Of a stretch of 64,000 nucleotides of DNA, positions 33,947-42,396 are shown in pieces. The DNA is taken from assembly GCA_045642925.1 (NCBI GenBank), contig JAZUJW010000048.1, positions 1-64,000 of the forward strand. Direction: 5' to 3'. Position numbers and translations under genes: made by a program. The notes under the pieces are model-generated. The model had not been told where the DNA came from. It was given only the letters and a program-made list of their open reading frames with translations, and made no database searches. Each line of letters begins with the position of its first letter. Within the stretch, counting starts at the first letter, position 1. The stretch comes from Firm-04 sp045642925. Its GTDB lineage: Bacteria > Bacillota > Clostridia > Oscillospirales > Ruminococcaceae.

Positions 33947-34526
33947 GCATCTCCGCCGTGTCGCAGTATGTCCCGGAAGCTTTGATCCGGTTACCTTCGG
34001 ACATTTGGATATCATCAGCCGTGCATCAAAATTATTTGACAAAGTCATTGTTCTGGTATCCAAGAATTTGGAGAAGAACCCTTCGTTCTCTCTGACAGAA
34101 CGCCTTTTGATGATTGAGAAAGTCACCGAGCAATATGACAATATTGTCATTGATATTCTGGAGGACGAACTTTTGGCGGACTATGTCCGCAGAGTCGGCG
34201 CAAATGCAATTGTAAAAGGATTGCGTGCAGTCAGTGACTTCGAATATGAATTTCAGATGGCACTCGGCAACAAAAAGTTATTTCCCGAAGCGGAAACCAT
34301 TTTCCTGACAACCGCTGCGGAGAATATGTATCTCAGTTCCAGCATTGTTCGCCAGATCGCTTCATTGGGCGGCGATATCAGCAGTTTTGTCCCTGCGGAG
34401 ATCCTGCCTGTGATCGAATCGCGTCTGCGCAAAAAGCGCATTGCAGAACCGCTGGACGAAACGGAAAAAGCAGAACTGCTGAAAGAGGTTCAGCAGTTTG
34501 CACATAAAATTGGAAAGGAAGATTGA
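33939..34526 (+). CDS. coaD: Phosphopantetheine adenylyltransferase
   Basis: CoaD transfers AMP from ATP to 4'-phosphopantetheine in coenzyme A synthesis. The nucleotidyltransferase motif is PGSFDPVTFGHLDII near the N-terminus, and the second motif is AENMYLSSSIVR. The ATG at 33939 sits nine bases after GGAGG; an ATG at 33930 is too close to it. At 195 residues it carries a charged C-terminal extension of about 30 residues beyond the typical 160-residue enzyme. Confidence 0.93.
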   Translation: MPEHLRRVAVCPGSFDPVTFGHLDIISRASKLFDKVIVLVSKNLEKNPSFSLTERLLMIEKVTEQYDNIVIDILEDELLADYVRRVGANAIVKGLRAVSDFEYEFQMALGNKKLFPEAETIFLTTAAENMYLSSSIVRQIASLGGDISSFVPAEILPVIESRLRKKRIAEPLDETEKAELLKEVQQFAHKIGKED

Positions 34527-34528
34527 CC

Positions 34529-34975
34529 ATGAACGTAATGGAAACCCTCGATGAGATCGACGAGATGCTGGAGAAATCCAAAGCAATTCCGCTCGCCGCA
34601 CACAAAGTAATGATTGACGGAGATCGCCTCCGTGAACTGGTGGATGACATCCGCCTGAACCTCCCGAATGAAATCAAGCGTGCACGTTTGATTGACTATG
34701 ACTGCGACCGCATCATGAAAGAGGCACAGCAGAATGGTGAAAACATCATTCGTGAAGCAGAGGAACGTGCCAAAGCACTGGTAGCAGAATCTGCTGTTCT
34801 TGCAGAAGCAAAACGCGCAGCACAGGAAGTGCTTCGCAAAACAAAGGCGAAATGTGAAGAAACCAAGGCTGCCACTTCGGAATATGTCGCACAGTCCCTT
34901 GCAAGAACCGAAAATCAAATCGCGTCCGCACTTGCAGAAATCAAAAAGGAACGCTCTAGTTGGGAAAAGAAGTAA
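34529..34975 (+). CDS. Coiled-coil protein of unknown function
   Basis: The 148-residue protein (ATG at 34529, AAAGGAAG upstream) is nearly all charged helix. It has an N-terminal LDEIDEMLEKSKAIPLAAHKVMID segment and a long Ala/Glu/Lys-rich coiled coil from about 45 to 148. Proteins like this commonly follow coaD in clostridia and are loosely labelled ATPase or DivIVA-like. No nucleotide-binding motif is present, so I would not call it an ATPase. Confidence 0.75.
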   Translation: MNVMETLDEIDEMLEKSKAIPLAAHKVMIDGDRLRELVDDIRLNLPNEIKRARLIDYDCDRIMKEAQQNGENIIREAEERAKALVAESAVLAEAKRAAQEVLRKTKAKCEETKAATSEYVAQSLARTENQIASALAEIKKERSSWEKK

Positions 34976-35463
34976 AACGAACTTTACTGTTCTGTGCAGT
35001 CATTGCATGGATGGTGGTCATATTCCTCTTTTCAATGCAGAATGCAGATGACTCCAGCAGCCTGAGCAAAGGTTTGCTGCAATGGTTTCTGAACACATTT
35101 TACCCGCACTGGGAGGAACTTTCCGCAGCCCGTCAACAGGAAGTCATCGACATGATACACACACTGTTCCGAAAGTGCGGACACTTTTCTGAATATGCTG
35201 TGCTTGGCATTCTCTGGACACTCAACACCCGATTCGAACATTGGCAGAAGGAGCATTGCAGAGCATGGCGCATTTGGCTGCCATTTCTGCTTTCTCTGCT
35301 GTATGCGATTTCAGATGAAATTCATCAGTTATTTGTCGAAGGACGCAGTGGAGAAGTGCGTGATGTCTGCATTGACTTCTGCGGAACGACAACAGGCATT
35401 CTCATTCTCTATGGAATCGTGGCAATCTTCCGACATCTACGCAAATCGAAAACAGATTCATAA
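34960..35463 (+). CDS. VanZ-like membrane protein
   Basis: The likely start is TTG at 34960, overlapping the previous gene by 16 bases, with AAGGAA ahead. The 167-residue protein has four membrane helices and the VanZ family pattern: FSMQNADDSSSLS after helix 1, RKCGHFSEYAVLG in the middle, and SDEIHQLFVEGRSGEVRDVCIDFCGTTTG near the end. VanZ gives low-level teicoplanin resistance in enterococci, but most chromosomal homologues have no known role. Confidence 0.85.
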   Translation: MGKEVKRTLLFCAVIAWMVVIFLFSMQNADDSSSLSKGLLQWFLNTFYPHWEELSAARQQEVIDMIHTLFRKCGHFSEYAVLGILWTLNTRFEHWQKEHCRAWRIWLPFLLSLLYAISDEIHQLFVEGRSGEVRDVCIDFCGTTTGILILYGIVAIFRHLRKSKTDS

Positions 35464-35471
35464 GTACCAAA

Positions 35472-35508
35472 TTACCGTCGTGAGGGGATGAACCTCACGG
35501 CGGTTTTT
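35472..35508 (+). terminator. Terminator after the VanZ-like gene
   Basis: ACCGTCGTGAGG pairs with CCTCACGGCGGT around GGATGAA, followed by TTTTTG. Confidence 0.85.
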
Positions 35509-35900
35509 GTATTTCGTGGCAGCTACATTACATTTTATATTTTCTAACAATAGCAATACTAACCTGTCGGATTTCATGCACGGTGGTTGGATTGTATATA
35601 TACATCCGAACGAAATCGAACACTGGTTCGTAATCTCCGCATGGTAGAATAGTATATTATTTCTTTTATCTTATTATGGCGGAATCGTTTCATAATTTGG
35701 AGGGTGCTTCATCCTTTCTCCGTCCCAGCTTGCAAAGTCCCCTCTCTACGCAGTTACGTTGTTTTAGTCCTCCCCTCAGCCAGAAGTACCCCTCCCCCTG
35801 TCCTCTCGGCAAGGGCTTTCCAGAAGCGCCATTCAGAATGAGTGTTTCATCTTTTAAATATATGCTGTTTATGTTATTGATAAATCTTTCTCAAAAAGAC
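35509..35900. other. Gene-poor spacer with a pyrimidine-rich block
   Basis: No ORF here has a ribosome site. Bases about 35700-35840 are unusually C/T-rich, with repeated CCCCTC and TCCTC tracts, unlike the A/T-rich flanks. This looks like a decayed copy of a dispersed intergenic repeat, but no terminal repeats remain to prove it. Confidence 0.4.
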
Positions 35901-35929
35901 TTGACAAATGAAAGTGAACCTGTTATAAT
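35901..35929 (+). promoter_or_regulatory. Sigma-A promoter of the GntR-ABC operon
   Basis: Perfect TTGACA (35901-35906), 17 bases, perfect TATAAT (35924-35929). Such a consensus promoter is expected to need repression. Confidence 0.9.
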
Positions 35930-35930
35930 G

Positions 35931-35949
35931 TGTATAACGTATATATACA
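35931..35949. promoter_or_regulatory. Probable GntR (YtrA-type) operator
   Basis: TGTATA and TATACA are arms of a 19-base palindrome that starts just after the -10 box and covers the transcription start. It lies 25 bases before the GntR gene, so autorepression is the simple reading. Confidence 0.55.
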
Positions 35950-35973
35950 GTTTCAGTCAAGGAGTAACCATAT

Positions 35974-36357
35974 ATGGATATTATAATTAGCAATTCCTCT
36001 GACGAGCCAATCTATCAGCAGATTGTCTTGCAAATCAAAGCCATGATTATGGACGGCATATTGAAGGAAGGGGACGCCCTCCCTTCAATGCGCACCCTCG
36101 CACAGCAGCTTCGCATCTCTGTCATCACCACCAAAAGAGCCTATGAGGAACTCGAACGTGATGGCATGATTGAATCGTTCACCGGAAAAGGCAGCTTCGT
36201 CAAGGCGCAGAATGCAGAACTTCTCCGCGAAGAACACCTGCGGCAAATCGAAACCCTGATGACCACTGTCCTTGAAAAGGCAAAAACTGCACACATATCT
36301 CTCGATGAACTGCAAGAGATGCTCACTCTGCTATCTGAAAATCAGTCCGAAAATTGA
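35974..36357 (+). CDS. GntR-family transcriptional regulator, YtrA subfamily
   Basis: The 127-residue protein is a winged helix (about 10-75: PIYQQIVLQIKAMIMDGILKEGDALPSMRTLAQQLRISVITTKRAYEELE, shown here only as landmark ends PIYQQI and RAYEEL) plus a short helical tail, the size of YtrA regulators. These respond to cell-wall antibiotics or other signals and repress an ABC transporter in the same operon. AAGGAG precedes the start. The ABC gene follows after 14 bases. Confidence 0.9.
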   Translation: MDIIISNSSDEPIYQQIVLQIKAMIMDGILKEGDALPSMRTLAQQLRISVITTKRAYEELERDGMIESFTGKGSFVKAQNAELLREEHLRQIETLMTTVLEKAKTAHISLDELQEMLTLLSENQSEN

Positions 36358-36371
36358 AAGGAGAAACTTAT

Positions 36372-37271
36372 ATGTCTGAAATGAACATATATGAGAACGC
36401 CATTGAAATCGATCATCTCACAAAAAAATATGACGGCTTCACACTGAAGGATGTCACATTCCAAGTTCCCCGCGGCAGTGTCATGGGCTTCATTGGACAG
36501 AATGGTGCTGGAAAATCCACCACCATCAATTCCATGCTCAATTTTATGCCCATCGACAGCGGCAAAATCACGATGCTCGGCTTAGACCACATCCAAGATG
36601 AACGGGCGATCAAAAAACAGATTGCCGCCGTGTTCGATGAACTCCCCTTCCATGAAAATCTGAACGCAAAACAGCTCGCAATTATCATGAAAAGTATCTA
36701 TGAAGAATGGAGCGATGATACCTATTTTCAGTACCTAGACCGCTTCCAGCTTCCACAAAAGAAGCAATTCGGGCAGTTTTCGAAAGGCATGAAGATGAAA
36801 TTGCAAATTGCGGCGGCGCTTTCGCATAATGCAAAACTTTTAATTATGGATGAAGCGACCACTGGTCTTGACCCGATTGTCCGCAACGAAATTCTCGACA
36901 TCTTCCTTGAATATTTGCAGGACGAGAGCAATACCATTTTGATGTCCTCTCACATCACATCTGATTTGGAGAAAATTGCGGACAGCGTAACCTATATTGA
37001 CCACGGACAAATCCTGATTTCTGGCTATAAGGACGAAATCCTTGATAATCACGCAGTCATTAAGTGCAGCAAACGCGATTACAAGGATATCGACCCTGAT
37101 GATATCATCAGTGCCCGTCTGAATGATTTTGGCGCAGAAGTGATGGTTTCTGACCGTGCACAGTGCAAGAAAACATATGCTGGGCTGACTATGGACAAAA
37201 CCACACTCGAAGAAATTATGCTGTTTTATGTGAATCGTAAGAAAAAGGAGTGGTCGTCATGCGCGGACTGA
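36372..37271 (+). CDS. ABC transporter ATP-binding protein
   Basis: The ATG at 36372 with AAAGGAG gives 299 residues. The Walker A is GQNGAGKST near residue 42. The signature is unusual (QFSKGMKMKLQIA). The Walker B is LLIMDEATTGLD near 155, and the switch His lies in SSHI. A C-terminal extension of about 80 residues follows, as in YtrB/bacteriocin-export ATPases. Together with the two permease genes it forms a likely export or bacitracin-resistance type transporter. The substrate is unknown. Confidence 0.9.
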   Translation: MSEMNIYENAIEIDHLTKKYDGFTLKDVTFQVPRGSVMGFIGQNGAGKSTTINSMLNFMPIDSGKITMLGLDHIQDERAIKKQIAAVFDELPFHENLNAKQLAIIMKSIYEEWSDDTYFQYLDRFQLPQKKQFGQFSKGMKMKLQIAAALSHNAKLLIMDEATTGLDPIVRNEILDIFLEYLQDESNTILMSSHITSDLEKIADSVTYIDHGQILISGYKDEILDNHAVIKCSKRDYKDIDPDDIISARLNDFGAEVMVSDRAQCKKTYAGLTMDKTTLEEIMLFYVNRKKKEWSSCAD

Positions 37272-38041
37272 TTTATCGTGAATTTGCTGTTCAGAAGAAA
37301 GAACTTCTGATTGGTTTACTCACCACTGCGGTTATGGTGCTTCTGAATATTATATTCGTTTGCTCAGCACGATTTGGCAATTTGCAGTTTTTTTCGGATG
37401 CAATCGAACTGTGGAAACCAATCGGCACTTACTGCTTAGGAGCGGGTGGGTTCTTTACCTTATGTTCTCAGAGTGCAATCAGTGCAGATATGCGCTCTGG
37501 ATTTCTCCGTTATTCTATGGCGCTCCCCACCCCTGCATGGAAATTTGCACTTGCACGAATCATCTGCAAAATCATGTTAATCGCGTTCTCTTTCATTGTA
37601 TATTTCGGTAATGCAGCATTTACTCTTTCGATGCTGGGCGACACATTTGACACCTACAAGCGTTCCTTACTTCTAGTCGTATCCACATTTCTGCTTCTTC
37701 TGAGTATCATTTTTGAATTCCTCGCTTCTTTCATTAAATCTGATGCAGCCCAAACAATGGTGAAAGCGATTCTTTTCGTTGGACCGGTTTTCGCCATCAA
37801 CACAGTGATCATGAATAAAATCGTAGATATCAGGCATACAGCCGATGAAACCTTTACGAACGATTCTGACATGAGAATGACGTATTTATTACAGGAACTA
37901 TCCCAGATGCTCCACCAATATGATTCTGTGATAGATTCAATTTCTAAAGTATTCCCTCTGCTTTTGATTGGCATTGTAGCGCTTGGATTTCTTGGAGCAC
38001 TTTGTTATTTCAAAAGGAGGAATGTTCTATGCCAAAAATGA
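37259..38041 (+). CDS. ABC-2 type permease
   Basis: The ATG at 37259 has AAGGAG upstream and overlaps the ATPase gene by 13 bases. The 260-residue protein has six hydrophobic helices, starting with MRGLIYREFAVQKKELLIGLL, the short cytoplasmic start typical of ABC-2 permeases in GntR-linked transporters. It is probably half of a heterodimeric channel with the next gene. Confidence 0.8.
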   Translation: MRGLIYREFAVQKKELLIGLLTTAVMVLLNIIFVCSARFGNLQFFSDAIELWKPIGTYCLGAGGFFTLCSQSAISADMRSGFLRYSMALPTPAWKFALARIICKIMLIAFSFIVYFGNAAFTLSMLGDTFDTYKRSLLLVVSTFLLLLSIIFEFLASFIKSDAAQTMVKAILFVGPVFAINTVIMNKIVDIRHTADETFTNDSDMRMTYLLQELSQMLHQYDSVIDSISKVFPLLLIGIVALGFLGALCYFKRRNVLCQK

Positions 38042-38796
38042 GCGCATTGCTCTACCAAGAATTTATCTGCAACAAAAAAGCCTTCCTTGGAATCATTCCG
38101 ATTTCACTTCTCTGTCAATTGTTTCCTTTTCTGTTGTTTATACTATCCGGTGAGAATTCCGATTCGATTGACGATTCCATTGTTACAATAATAGCAACAC
38201 TAATGTATTGCATTTTCCTGTGTATAACCTATTTTGCAAATGTAGTAATCGTTCTGACTCCTATTATGAAGCATAACGAAAAAAGAGGCTGGGGTCGGTT
38301 CGTCCTCAGCACCCCTGATACATCAAAACTACAAATTCGCTTCTATTATGAAATCGTACTCGGCATTCTGATTTTCACAAATTTTATCAGTAATATTTTC
38401 ATCAGCCTGTTATCAAGCGTTACCAATACCGCGCTGCAATTGCCCACCATTTTGAATACCATTCTGTTTTTCATCCTTCTGCTGTTCAATGCAATTGACC
38501 TGCCGTGCTACGTGACCTTCACGCAGCAACGCGGTGATAAAGTTCACACGCTGTCTTTCATGCTCATCGTTCTGATTCTGATTGTTTACGTATTGTTCGG
38601 GGATTTATCCTATATTTCCGAACACTCCGATGATCTCATGGAGAAACTCTTTTCAATGCTAAATTCGCATACACTTTCGAACGGCTTTCTGATTTTCATG
38701 GCTGTTCTTCCTCCGGTTTCCATTATCGCTTATCTGTTCTCCTATCGACTTTCCTGCAAATACTATCGAAAAGGGGTGCTGCAATATGAAAAGTAA
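38029..38796 (+). CDS. ABC-2 type permease (second subunit)
   Basis: The ATG at 38029 with AGGAGG upstream gives 255 residues and six membrane helices. Its N-terminus (SALLYQEFICNKKAFLGIIP) resembles that of the preceding permease, which suggests duplication of a permease gene. It overlaps its neighbour by 13 bases and ends 11 bases inside the CPBP gene. Confidence 0.8.
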   Translation: MPKMSALLYQEFICNKKAFLGIIPISLLCQLFPFLLFILSGENSDSIDDSIVTIIATLMYCIFLCITYFANVVIVLTPIMKHNEKRGWGRFVLSTPDTSKLQIRFYYEIVLGILIFTNFISNIFISLLSSVTNTALQLPTILNTILFFILLLFNAIDLPCYVTFTQQRGDKVHTLSFMLIVLILIVYVLFGDLSYISEHSDDLMEKLFSMLNSHTLSNGFLIFMAVLPPVSIIAYLFSYRLSCKYYRKGVLQYEK

Positions 38797-39643
38797 TGCA
38801 AAAGACTGGGGCAGAATGCTTCTGTTCTATGTTCTCGCCTGCACGATATTTTGGATTCCGATTGCAATATGCAAAGAAGATTTTGTGACAGAGACTCCAA
38901 AAGCAGCAATATGGAAGTACCCCTCAATGTATGCGCCTGCCATTGCAGCAATTTTAACGCGACTTCTGACAAAAGAAGGCTGGAAGGATTCATTTCTGCA
39001 TTTTAATTTTGAAAAGAAATGGAAGTATTATTTCATCGGCCCTATCGGACAGCTTCTCGTTTGTTCTTTTGGCTTGACTGTTGCATTATGTGTGTTCAAG
39101 TCGCAATTGGTTGATATTCCGGACTATGAAACCGTAACACGCGGCGATTTATTTCTGCAATTCATTTCCAACTTTGGTTCTGTTCTTCTGTTCGGAATCA
39201 TTACATTTGGTGAAGAATTGGGTTGGCGTGGGTATTTGATGCCGCGACTGGAAAAGAAAATCGGGGCACTGCCTGCTATCATTGTCGGCGGCATTCTCTG
39301 GGGACTGTGGCACGCCCCCCTATTCCAATACGGCTACAATTTCGGTAAAGATTATCCGGGCTTTCCTTATCTCGGCATCGCGGTGATGTGTGTTTGTTGT
39401 ACTGCAAGCAACGCATTCTATACGTGGCTGACCAAACGCAGCGGCAGCATTTGGCCTTCAACGCTCGCACACGCCGAGAACAATTCATTAGGCGGAGTCC
39501 TTGCTCAGTTCATCTTTTTTGGAAAAACTTCACCTGATAATCTGACATTCTACGGCGCAGTCATTTTGATTGGCTGTCAGCTTCTCATTTCTATATTCTT
39601 TATGTACCGCTGCTGCAAAAAGCCTGCATTCGATATGCCCTGA
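38786..39643 (+). CDS. CPBP-family intramembrane metalloprotease
   Basis: The 285-residue protein has about eight membrane helices and the CPBP (CAAX protease/bacteriocin-processing) motifs: GEELGWRGYLMPRL near 141, the His motif GGILWGLWHAPLF near 172, and a later HAENNSLGG. These proteases lie in the membrane; some give immunity to bacteriocins. It is the last gene of the GntR-ABC operon, so a role in peptide stress or processing is a reasonable inference. Confidence 0.88.
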   Translation: MKSNAKDWGRMLLFYVLACTIFWIPIAICKEDFVTETPKAAIWKYPSMYAPAIAAILTRLLTKEGWKDSFLHFNFEKKWKYYFIGPIGQLLVCSFGLTVALCVFKSQLVDIPDYETVTRGDLFLQFISNFGSVLLFGIITFGEELGWRGYLMPRLEKKIGALPAIIVGGILWGLWHAPLFQYGYNFGKDYPGFPYLGIAVMCVCCTASNAFYTWLTKRSGSIWPSTLAHAENNSLGGVLAQFIFFGKTSPDNLTFYGAVILIGCQLLISIFFMYRCCKKPAFDMP

Positions 39644-39644
39644 A

Positions 39645-39660
39645 TGTTCCACATGGAACA
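39645..39660. promoter_or_regulatory. parS-like site, one-base variant
   Basis: TGTTCCACATGGAACA differs from the palindrome TGTTCCACGTGGAACA at one central base. It is one of five such sites flanking rsmG and mnmG. Confidence 0.6.
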
Positions 39661-39675
39661 TAATACAACAAAAAA

Positions 39676-39699
39676 GGAATGTTCCACGTGGAACATTCC
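39676..39699. promoter_or_regulatory. parS-like palindrome, also terminator-like
   Basis: TGTTCCACGTGGAACA (39680-39695) lies at the centre of a 24-base perfect palindrome, flanked by five A on the left and TTCTTTTT on the right. It fits the ParB/Spo0J parS consensus (TGTTnCACGTGnAACA). It may also end the convergent CPBP and rsmG transcripts. Confidence 0.75.
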
Positions 39700-39705
39700 T
39701 TCTTT

Positions 39706-40431
39706 TTATAAGGGATTGCGTTTGATTTTTGCGAATCTGCGCGGATATTGTTCAGGTGTTTCAGAAATCTTATCAACCAGAATCAAATGTTTGCATTCGC
39801 CTTCAATTGAATATTCATATACATTCTCCTGCGCGATTGCACCAACAGCATCTGCAGATTCTGCAAATCGTTCTGCGGAAGGATCATACGCTCTGCCTTT
39901 CATCGCAAGCAACTTGCCGCCGATTTTCAGAAAAGGAACAGAAAGTTCAGTCAACATAGAACCATTTGCCATTGCACGAGAGATCGCAAAGTCATATGAA
40001 GCGCGTAAATCAGATGTTTTTGCAAGTTCTTCCGCACGACCGCAAAGGCATTTCACATTCAGATGTAATGCATTCACGGTTCTCTGACAGAAATCAACTT
40101 TTTTCTCCTCACTATCTAATAGGGAAACCGAAATCCATGGACACATGATTGCAAGCGGAATCGCAGGAACGCCGCCGCCTGAGCCAATATCAATCAGCGA
40201 AATCGGCGAAACAGGGAGAAATTTCATCACATAAGCAGCATCAAGAAAATGACGCACCCAAATATCATGATAGTCTGTCACAGCCGTAATGTTCTGCACA
40301 GCGGATTCCGCAATCATACATTCAGCGTACTGGTGCAAAAGACGATGTTGTTCTGCCGATAAACAGATACCATACTGCTGGAAAATCGCCTTTGCATCTT
40401 CATATGCATGAAAATCACTCACGGAAGCCAC
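39706..40431 (-). CDS. rsmG: 16S rRNA (guanine527-N7)-methyltransferase
   Basis: RsmG (GidB) methylates G527 of 16S rRNA. The 241-residue protein has the SAM motif LIDIGSGGGVPAIPLAI near 80-95, then LLDSEEKKVDF and the late FLKIGGKLLAMKG. Its start overlaps mnmG by 17 bases, the classical gidA-gidB pair near the origin. Confidence 0.95.
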   Translation of the reverse strand: MASVSDFHAYEDAKAIFQQYGICLSAEQHRLLHQYAECMIAESAVQNITAVTDYHDIWVRHFLDAAYVMKFLPVSPISLIDIGSGGGVPAIPLAIMCPWISVSLLDSEEKKVDFCQRTVNALHLNVKCLCGRAEELAKTSDLRASYDFAISRAMANGSMLTELSVPFLKIGGKLLAMKGRAYDPSAERFAESADAVGAIAQENVYEYSIEGECKHLILVDKISETPEQYPRRFAKIKRNPL

Positions 40432-42295
40432 CAGCTTTCAGCCACGTCATCAAAATAGAAATGTCAGCGGGCGATACACCAGAAATCTTGGATGCCTGCG
40501 CAAGGTTTTCGGGCTGGAGTTTGGCAAGTTTTTCGCGTGCTTCAGAAGATAATCCACGAATTTCGCTATATGGAATATTCTCACGCAACCGAATGCACTC
40601 CAAATGCTCCAAATGACGATTCTGCTGATTTTGGCGTTCGATATACTGCTGATACTTCACTTGAAGTTCCACTTCCTCCGCTTCCGCTTTGGTAAGCGTA
40701 AAAGAAATACCCATTGCATTGGATAAACCTGGCAAATCAACCTGTGGACGACGCAAAAGTGCATCCATCTTGCATCCTGCGTTCAATGCCGAAGTTCCAA
40801 TGGATTCCAAATACTGGTTCAGCTTCTCATTTGGATGGACAGACTGCTGTTCAATCGCCTCGACACCATCCGCAATATGATTCATTTTCAACGTAAAAGC
40901 ATCGAAATCCGTATCATTTACCAGACGATATCTTCTACCGATTGGAGTCAGACGCGCATCTGCTGTCGAATGACGTAAGGAAAGGCGATATTCACTTCGT
41001 GCAGTCATCATTCTATATGGATCTTGCGTTCCTTTGGTTACGAGGTCATCAATCAACGTACCAATATACGAACTTGAACGTGGAAGCGAAAGCTCCTCCT
41101 CATGTAAAACATTAGCAGATGCGTTGATTCCAGCTATTAAACCTTGTGCTGCTGCCTCTTCATAGCCAGACGTTCCATTGAATTGACCGGCGGAATACAG
41201 CCCATGAAAATCACGGAAAGCCAACGTGGAGTGCAAGCAAAGCGGATCAATACAATCATACTCGATTGCATATGCAGAGCGCATGATTTCAATATGCTCG
41301 AAGCCTTTTACGGAACGATACATCTGCAATTGAACAAATTCGGGCAACGAGGTGCTAAATCCTTGCAAATACATTTCTTCGCAGTCAATTCCAGTCGGCT
41401 CAACAAAAATCTGATGCCGTTCACGAGTGGAAAAACGCACGACCTTATCTTCAATGGAAGGACAGTATCGAGGTCCGACACCATGAATCAAGCCACTGTA
41501 TAATGGTGATTCACCCAAATTATCTTTAATGATCTTGTGCGTATTTTCGTTTGTATTGGCAATCCAGCATGGGATATCATTACGAAATACCGTTGCATTT
41601 TCAGAAAAAGAAAACGGAATTGGGCTCTCGTCACCCATTTGTTTCTGAAGCACGGAGTAATCAATGCTTCGCTTATGAACACGGCACGGCGTGCCCGTTT
41701 TGAATCTGCGAAGTTGAATTCCATGCTGCTGCAATTTCTCAGAAAGAAAACGTGCAGGCAAACAGGAATCAGGCCCGCTTTCCAATGAAGATTTACCAAT
41801 ATACACTTTGCCATTCAGAAATGTACCCGCGCAAATCACAACCGCTTTACAGGGATAGACGCCGCCAAACGCATTGACAACAGCCGTCACGCAATTGTTT
41901 TCATCCATCAATATATCAGCGATCTCCGCCTGAACAATGTGCAAATTTTGCGTATTTTCGCAGATTTGTTTTGTTTTTGCATGATACATCCGTCGATCAG
42001 CCTGTGCACGCGGACTGTGTACCGACGCACCTTTGCTCAAATTAAGCATTCGCATCTGAATACAGCAAGCATCTGCGGCTTTACCCATGACACCACCCAG
42101 CGCATCAATTTCGCGTACCAAATGGCCTTTTGCACTTCCGCCAACGGAAGGGTTACATGGCATATTGCCAATCTGATCCAGTGCAATCGTAAACAGCGCG
42201 GTTTTGCATCCTCTTTTTGCAGAGGCAACTGCTGCTTCAATCCCAGCATGTCCCGCACCAATTACAGCTACATCAAAACTTTCTAATGTGTTCAC
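40415..42295 (-). CDS. mnmG: tRNA uridine-34 5-carboxymethylaminomethyl synthesis enzyme MnmG
   Basis: MnmG (GidA) works with MnmE to install cmnm5 at the wobble uridine of several tRNAs, using FAD and 5,10-methylene-THF. The GTG at 42295, ten bases after AAAGG, gives 626 residues, the family's usual length. An in-frame ATG at 42331 would translate a parS palindrome and is less likely. The FAD motif is VIGAGHAGIEAA at the start, with CNPSVGGSAKGHLVREIDALGG and the C-terminal helical domain present. It is transcribed after mnmE. Confidence 0.95.
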   Translation of the reverse strand: MNTLESFDVAVIGAGHAGIEAAVASAKRGCKTALFTIALDQIGNMPCNPSVGGSAKGHLVREIDALGGVMGKAADACCIQMRMLNLSKGASVHSPRAQADRRMYHAKTKQICENTQNLHIVQAEIADILMDENNCVTAVVNAFGGVYPCKAVVICAGTFLNGKVYIGKSSLESGPDSCLPARFLSEKLQQHGIQLRRFKTGTPCRVHKRSIDYSVLQKQMGDESPIPFSFSENATVFRNDIPCWIANTNENTHKIIKDNLGESPLYSGLIHGVGPRYCPSIEDKVVRFSTRERHQIFVEPTGIDCEEMYLQGFSTSLPEFVQLQMYRSVKGFEHIEIMRSAYAIEYDCIDPLCLHSTLAFRDFHGLYSAGQFNGTSGYEEAAAQGLIAGINASANVLHEEELSLPRSSSYIGTLIDDLVTKGTQDPYRMMTARSEYRLSLRHSTADARLTPIGRRYRLVNDTDFDAFTLKMNHIADGVEAIEQQSVHPNEKLNQYLESIGTSALNAGCKMDALLRRPQVDLPGLSNAMGISFTLTKAEAEEVELQVKYQQYIERQNQQNRHLEHLECIRLRENIPYSEIRGLSSEAREKLAKLQPENLAQASKISGVSPADISILMTWLKAGGFRE

Positions 42296-42314
42296 ACTCA
42301 CACAACCTTTCAAA

Positions 42315-42330
42315 TGTTCCACGTGGAACA
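42315..42330. promoter_or_regulatory. parS-like palindrome
   Basis: A perfect TGTTCCACGTGGAACA just upstream of mnmG. Confidence 0.75.
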
Positions 42331-42346
42331 TTTTCCATCACCTGAT

Positions 42347-42362
42347 TGTTCCACATGGAACA
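42347..42362. promoter_or_regulatory. parS-like site, one-base variant
   Basis: TGTTCCACATGGAACA, the same variant as at 39645, 16 bases from the previous site. Confidence 0.6.
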
Positions 42363-42379
42363 ATTCTACGAATCATAAA

Positions 42380-42395
42380 TGTTCCACGTGGAACA
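42380..42395. promoter_or_regulatory. parS-like palindrome
   Basis: A perfect TGTTCCACGTGGAACA directly after the mnmE stop. With the two sites above it makes three within 81 bases between mnmE and mnmG. Confidence 0.75.
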
Positions 42396-42396
42396 A

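Noticed and set aside
35676..35990. 104-codon plus-strand frame in the spacer before the GntR gene
   Set aside because: It runs through the promoter and operator of the GntR operon, has no ribosome site and has low-complexity Ser/Pro composition.
42296..42331. Upstream ATG extension of mnmG reading through a parS palindrome
   Set aside because: The extra 12 residues are absent from typical MnmG and the GTG at 42295 has a better-spaced ribosome site.
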